Assembly (NCBI RefSeq): GCF_000257395.1
Contig: NZ_AJGC01000001.1
Span: 186,001 to 250,000 of the forward strand
From: Rickettsiella massiliensis 20B
GTDB taxonomy: Bacteria > Pseudomonadota > Gammaproteobacteria > Diplorickettsiales > Diplorickettsiaceae
Direction: 5' to 3'
Length of the DNA: 64,000 bases
Both the position numbers and the translations under genes were made by a program. Every line of letters begins with the position of its first letter. Positions within the stretch are counted from its first letter, which is position 1. This document shows, piece after piece, positions 61,590 to 64,000 of this stretch. Under the pieces are notes generated by a model. That model had not been told where the DNA came from. It saw only the letters and a program-made list of their open reading frames with translations, and made no database searches.

Positions 61590-62429
61590 TTACAGCCAAT
61601 AAGCAATTCGCGCACGATAACGTGCAAATAAAGTAATAAGCAAACAAAAATAAAGCGTATAAGAGGAAGGTAACGTGCCTAACAAAGGATTACGTAATAA
61701 CGCCATAAACTGGGCAAAAGGATTATAATCGATCACATAGCGATAACGCTCAGGTAACGCGCTCGGTGGCCAAATAATCGGTGTAAGAAAAAAAATAACC
61801 TGTACCAAACTCATAATCAATTGCACAATATCTCGGTAACGGGTTCCTAAAATGGCTAATATACTTCCATAAAAAACGCCATTGAGCCAAATCAAGGCTA
61901 AACTAATTAAAGTAAACAACGTATATCCATTTATCGGGATATTAAAGAAAAAAATAAGTGGCAATAACACTAAAATATGATGAAAAAAAATAATAAAACT
62001 ACGTGAAACCGACTGAAAAATAAAAATTGAATATGGCTGCTTGATTTGCTTAATGAAGAGTTCAGAATCAATAAAAACACTCGTACTCTCGGTTAATAAT
62101 ACCGAAATTAAACTCCAACCGAGAATACCGGTTGCTAAAAAAGGATAATAGGTGGCAAGATCAACCTTAAATAGGCCACCATATAAAAGCCCCATCGTAT
62201 AAATCGTGACGGCCATACTTAAGGTAATCCAAAAAAGGTCCTAATGTTGAGCGACGATAACGTAACTGGATGCTTTGCCAAGCCAATAAAAACCATACAC
62301 GCCAGCTTTGTAACCCTTCACGCAGGTCTTGCCAAGCGAGACCATACGTTGTCGAGTAAAATGTTCCTTTTTTAATCGGGCTTCTGTGAGACTACGCTCG
62401 GTTTCACCCAATACTTGTTCCTTCATCAC
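61590..62429 (-). pseudogene. wzm: Polysaccharide ABC exporter, permease subunit (two frameshifts)
   Basis: An ABC-2 type permease, about 278 residues if restored. The first frame starts at ATG 62429 or 62426 (MKEQVLGETERSLTEARLKK). The frame changes near 62350 to AWQDLREGLQSWRVWFLLAW and IQLRYRRSTLGPF, the conserved cytosolic helix before the first membrane segment. One extra T in the run near 62238-62243 shifts again to WITLSMAVTIYTMGLLYGGL and the remaining membrane helices, with VIFFLTPIIWPPSALPERYR and YNPFAQFMALLRNPLLG typical of the family. 18 bases before wzt. Exports the glycan across the inner membrane. Confidence 0.85.
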
Positions 62430-62464
62430 CTGCTTTTTTCCCTTCTTTTTGCTTTCGTTCTTTC

Positions 62465-64000
<1,536 letters not shown>

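Overview
The window looks like a chromosomal segment of an AT-rich, host-associated gammaproteobacterium, most probably in the Legionellales (Coxiella, Rickettsiella or Diplorickettsia type). This is an inference from gene content: a SUF-based Fe-S pathway with an Rrf2 regulator, classic gammaproteobacterial operons (mraZ-rsmH-ftsL-ftsI, lepA-lepB-rnc-era, hfq-hflX-hflK-hflC-purA, lptM-lysA-dapF, sdhE-ygfX), plus ankyrin and coiled-coil accessory genes of the kind that encode secreted effectors in that order. I saw no rRNA, tRNA, CRISPR array or insertion sequence.

Layout. 0-1.2 kb: end of a MidA-like methyltransferase and a pteridine reductase. 1.7-7.2 kb: sufR-sufB-sufC-sufD-sufS-sufU. 7.2-9.7 kb: DciA-like protein and an APC permease. 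10-12.6 kb: bifunctional ManC and a FkbM methyltransferase. 12.7-17.3 kb: a basic orphan protein, gshA-gshB, a Rieske protein, SufT and a decayed receiver-like gene. 17.8-22 kb: lepA-lepB-rnc-era. 22-29.1 kb: esterase, lptM-lysA-dapF, fumC, epmB, phoBR. 29.4-33.4 kb: a decayed accessory block holding two related broken genes around a broken coiled-coil gene. 33.5-37 kb: the start of the dcw cluster, with an apparent MraZ operator. 37.2-41.3 kb: RNase P RNA, anmK, erpA, sdhE-ygfX, an unknown membrane protein and a ccmE relic. 41.8-42.9 kb: a coiled-coil orphan with an HPD motif. 43-52.4 kb: guaC, polA, hfq-hflX, an ankyrin gene, hflK-hflC. 52.5-64 kb: purA, then surface polysaccharide genes (glycosyltransferases, gmd, methyltransferase, Wzm/Wzt exporter) and pyrG, which runs off the end.

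The most striking property is the number of conserved genes whose reading frame is broken. Some breaks are single-base changes in homopolymers (era, wzm, the permease, midA). Others are short losses of conserved codons (sufB, sufS, gshB, lepA, fumC, anmK, epmB), and some of these keep the frame (rnc, lysA, sdhE). Large genes such as polA, ftsI, purA, guaC and rsmH are intact. Many broken genes are normally indispensable, so sequencing or assembly error is the leading explanation for the core genes. The nonsense codons in ccmE and the receiver-like gene, and the ruined accessory block, look more like genuine decay. In the entries below, 'frameshifted' means as read in this sequence.

How the genes fit together: SUF, SufT, ErpA, the Rieske protein and the GshAB glutathione pair form an Fe-S and redox set. 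ManC, Gmd, the GT4 proteins, the methyltransferases and Wzm/Wzt could make and export a GDP-mannose-derived surface glycan. The ankyrin, HPD/coiled-coil and decayed block genes are candidates for host-interaction functions.
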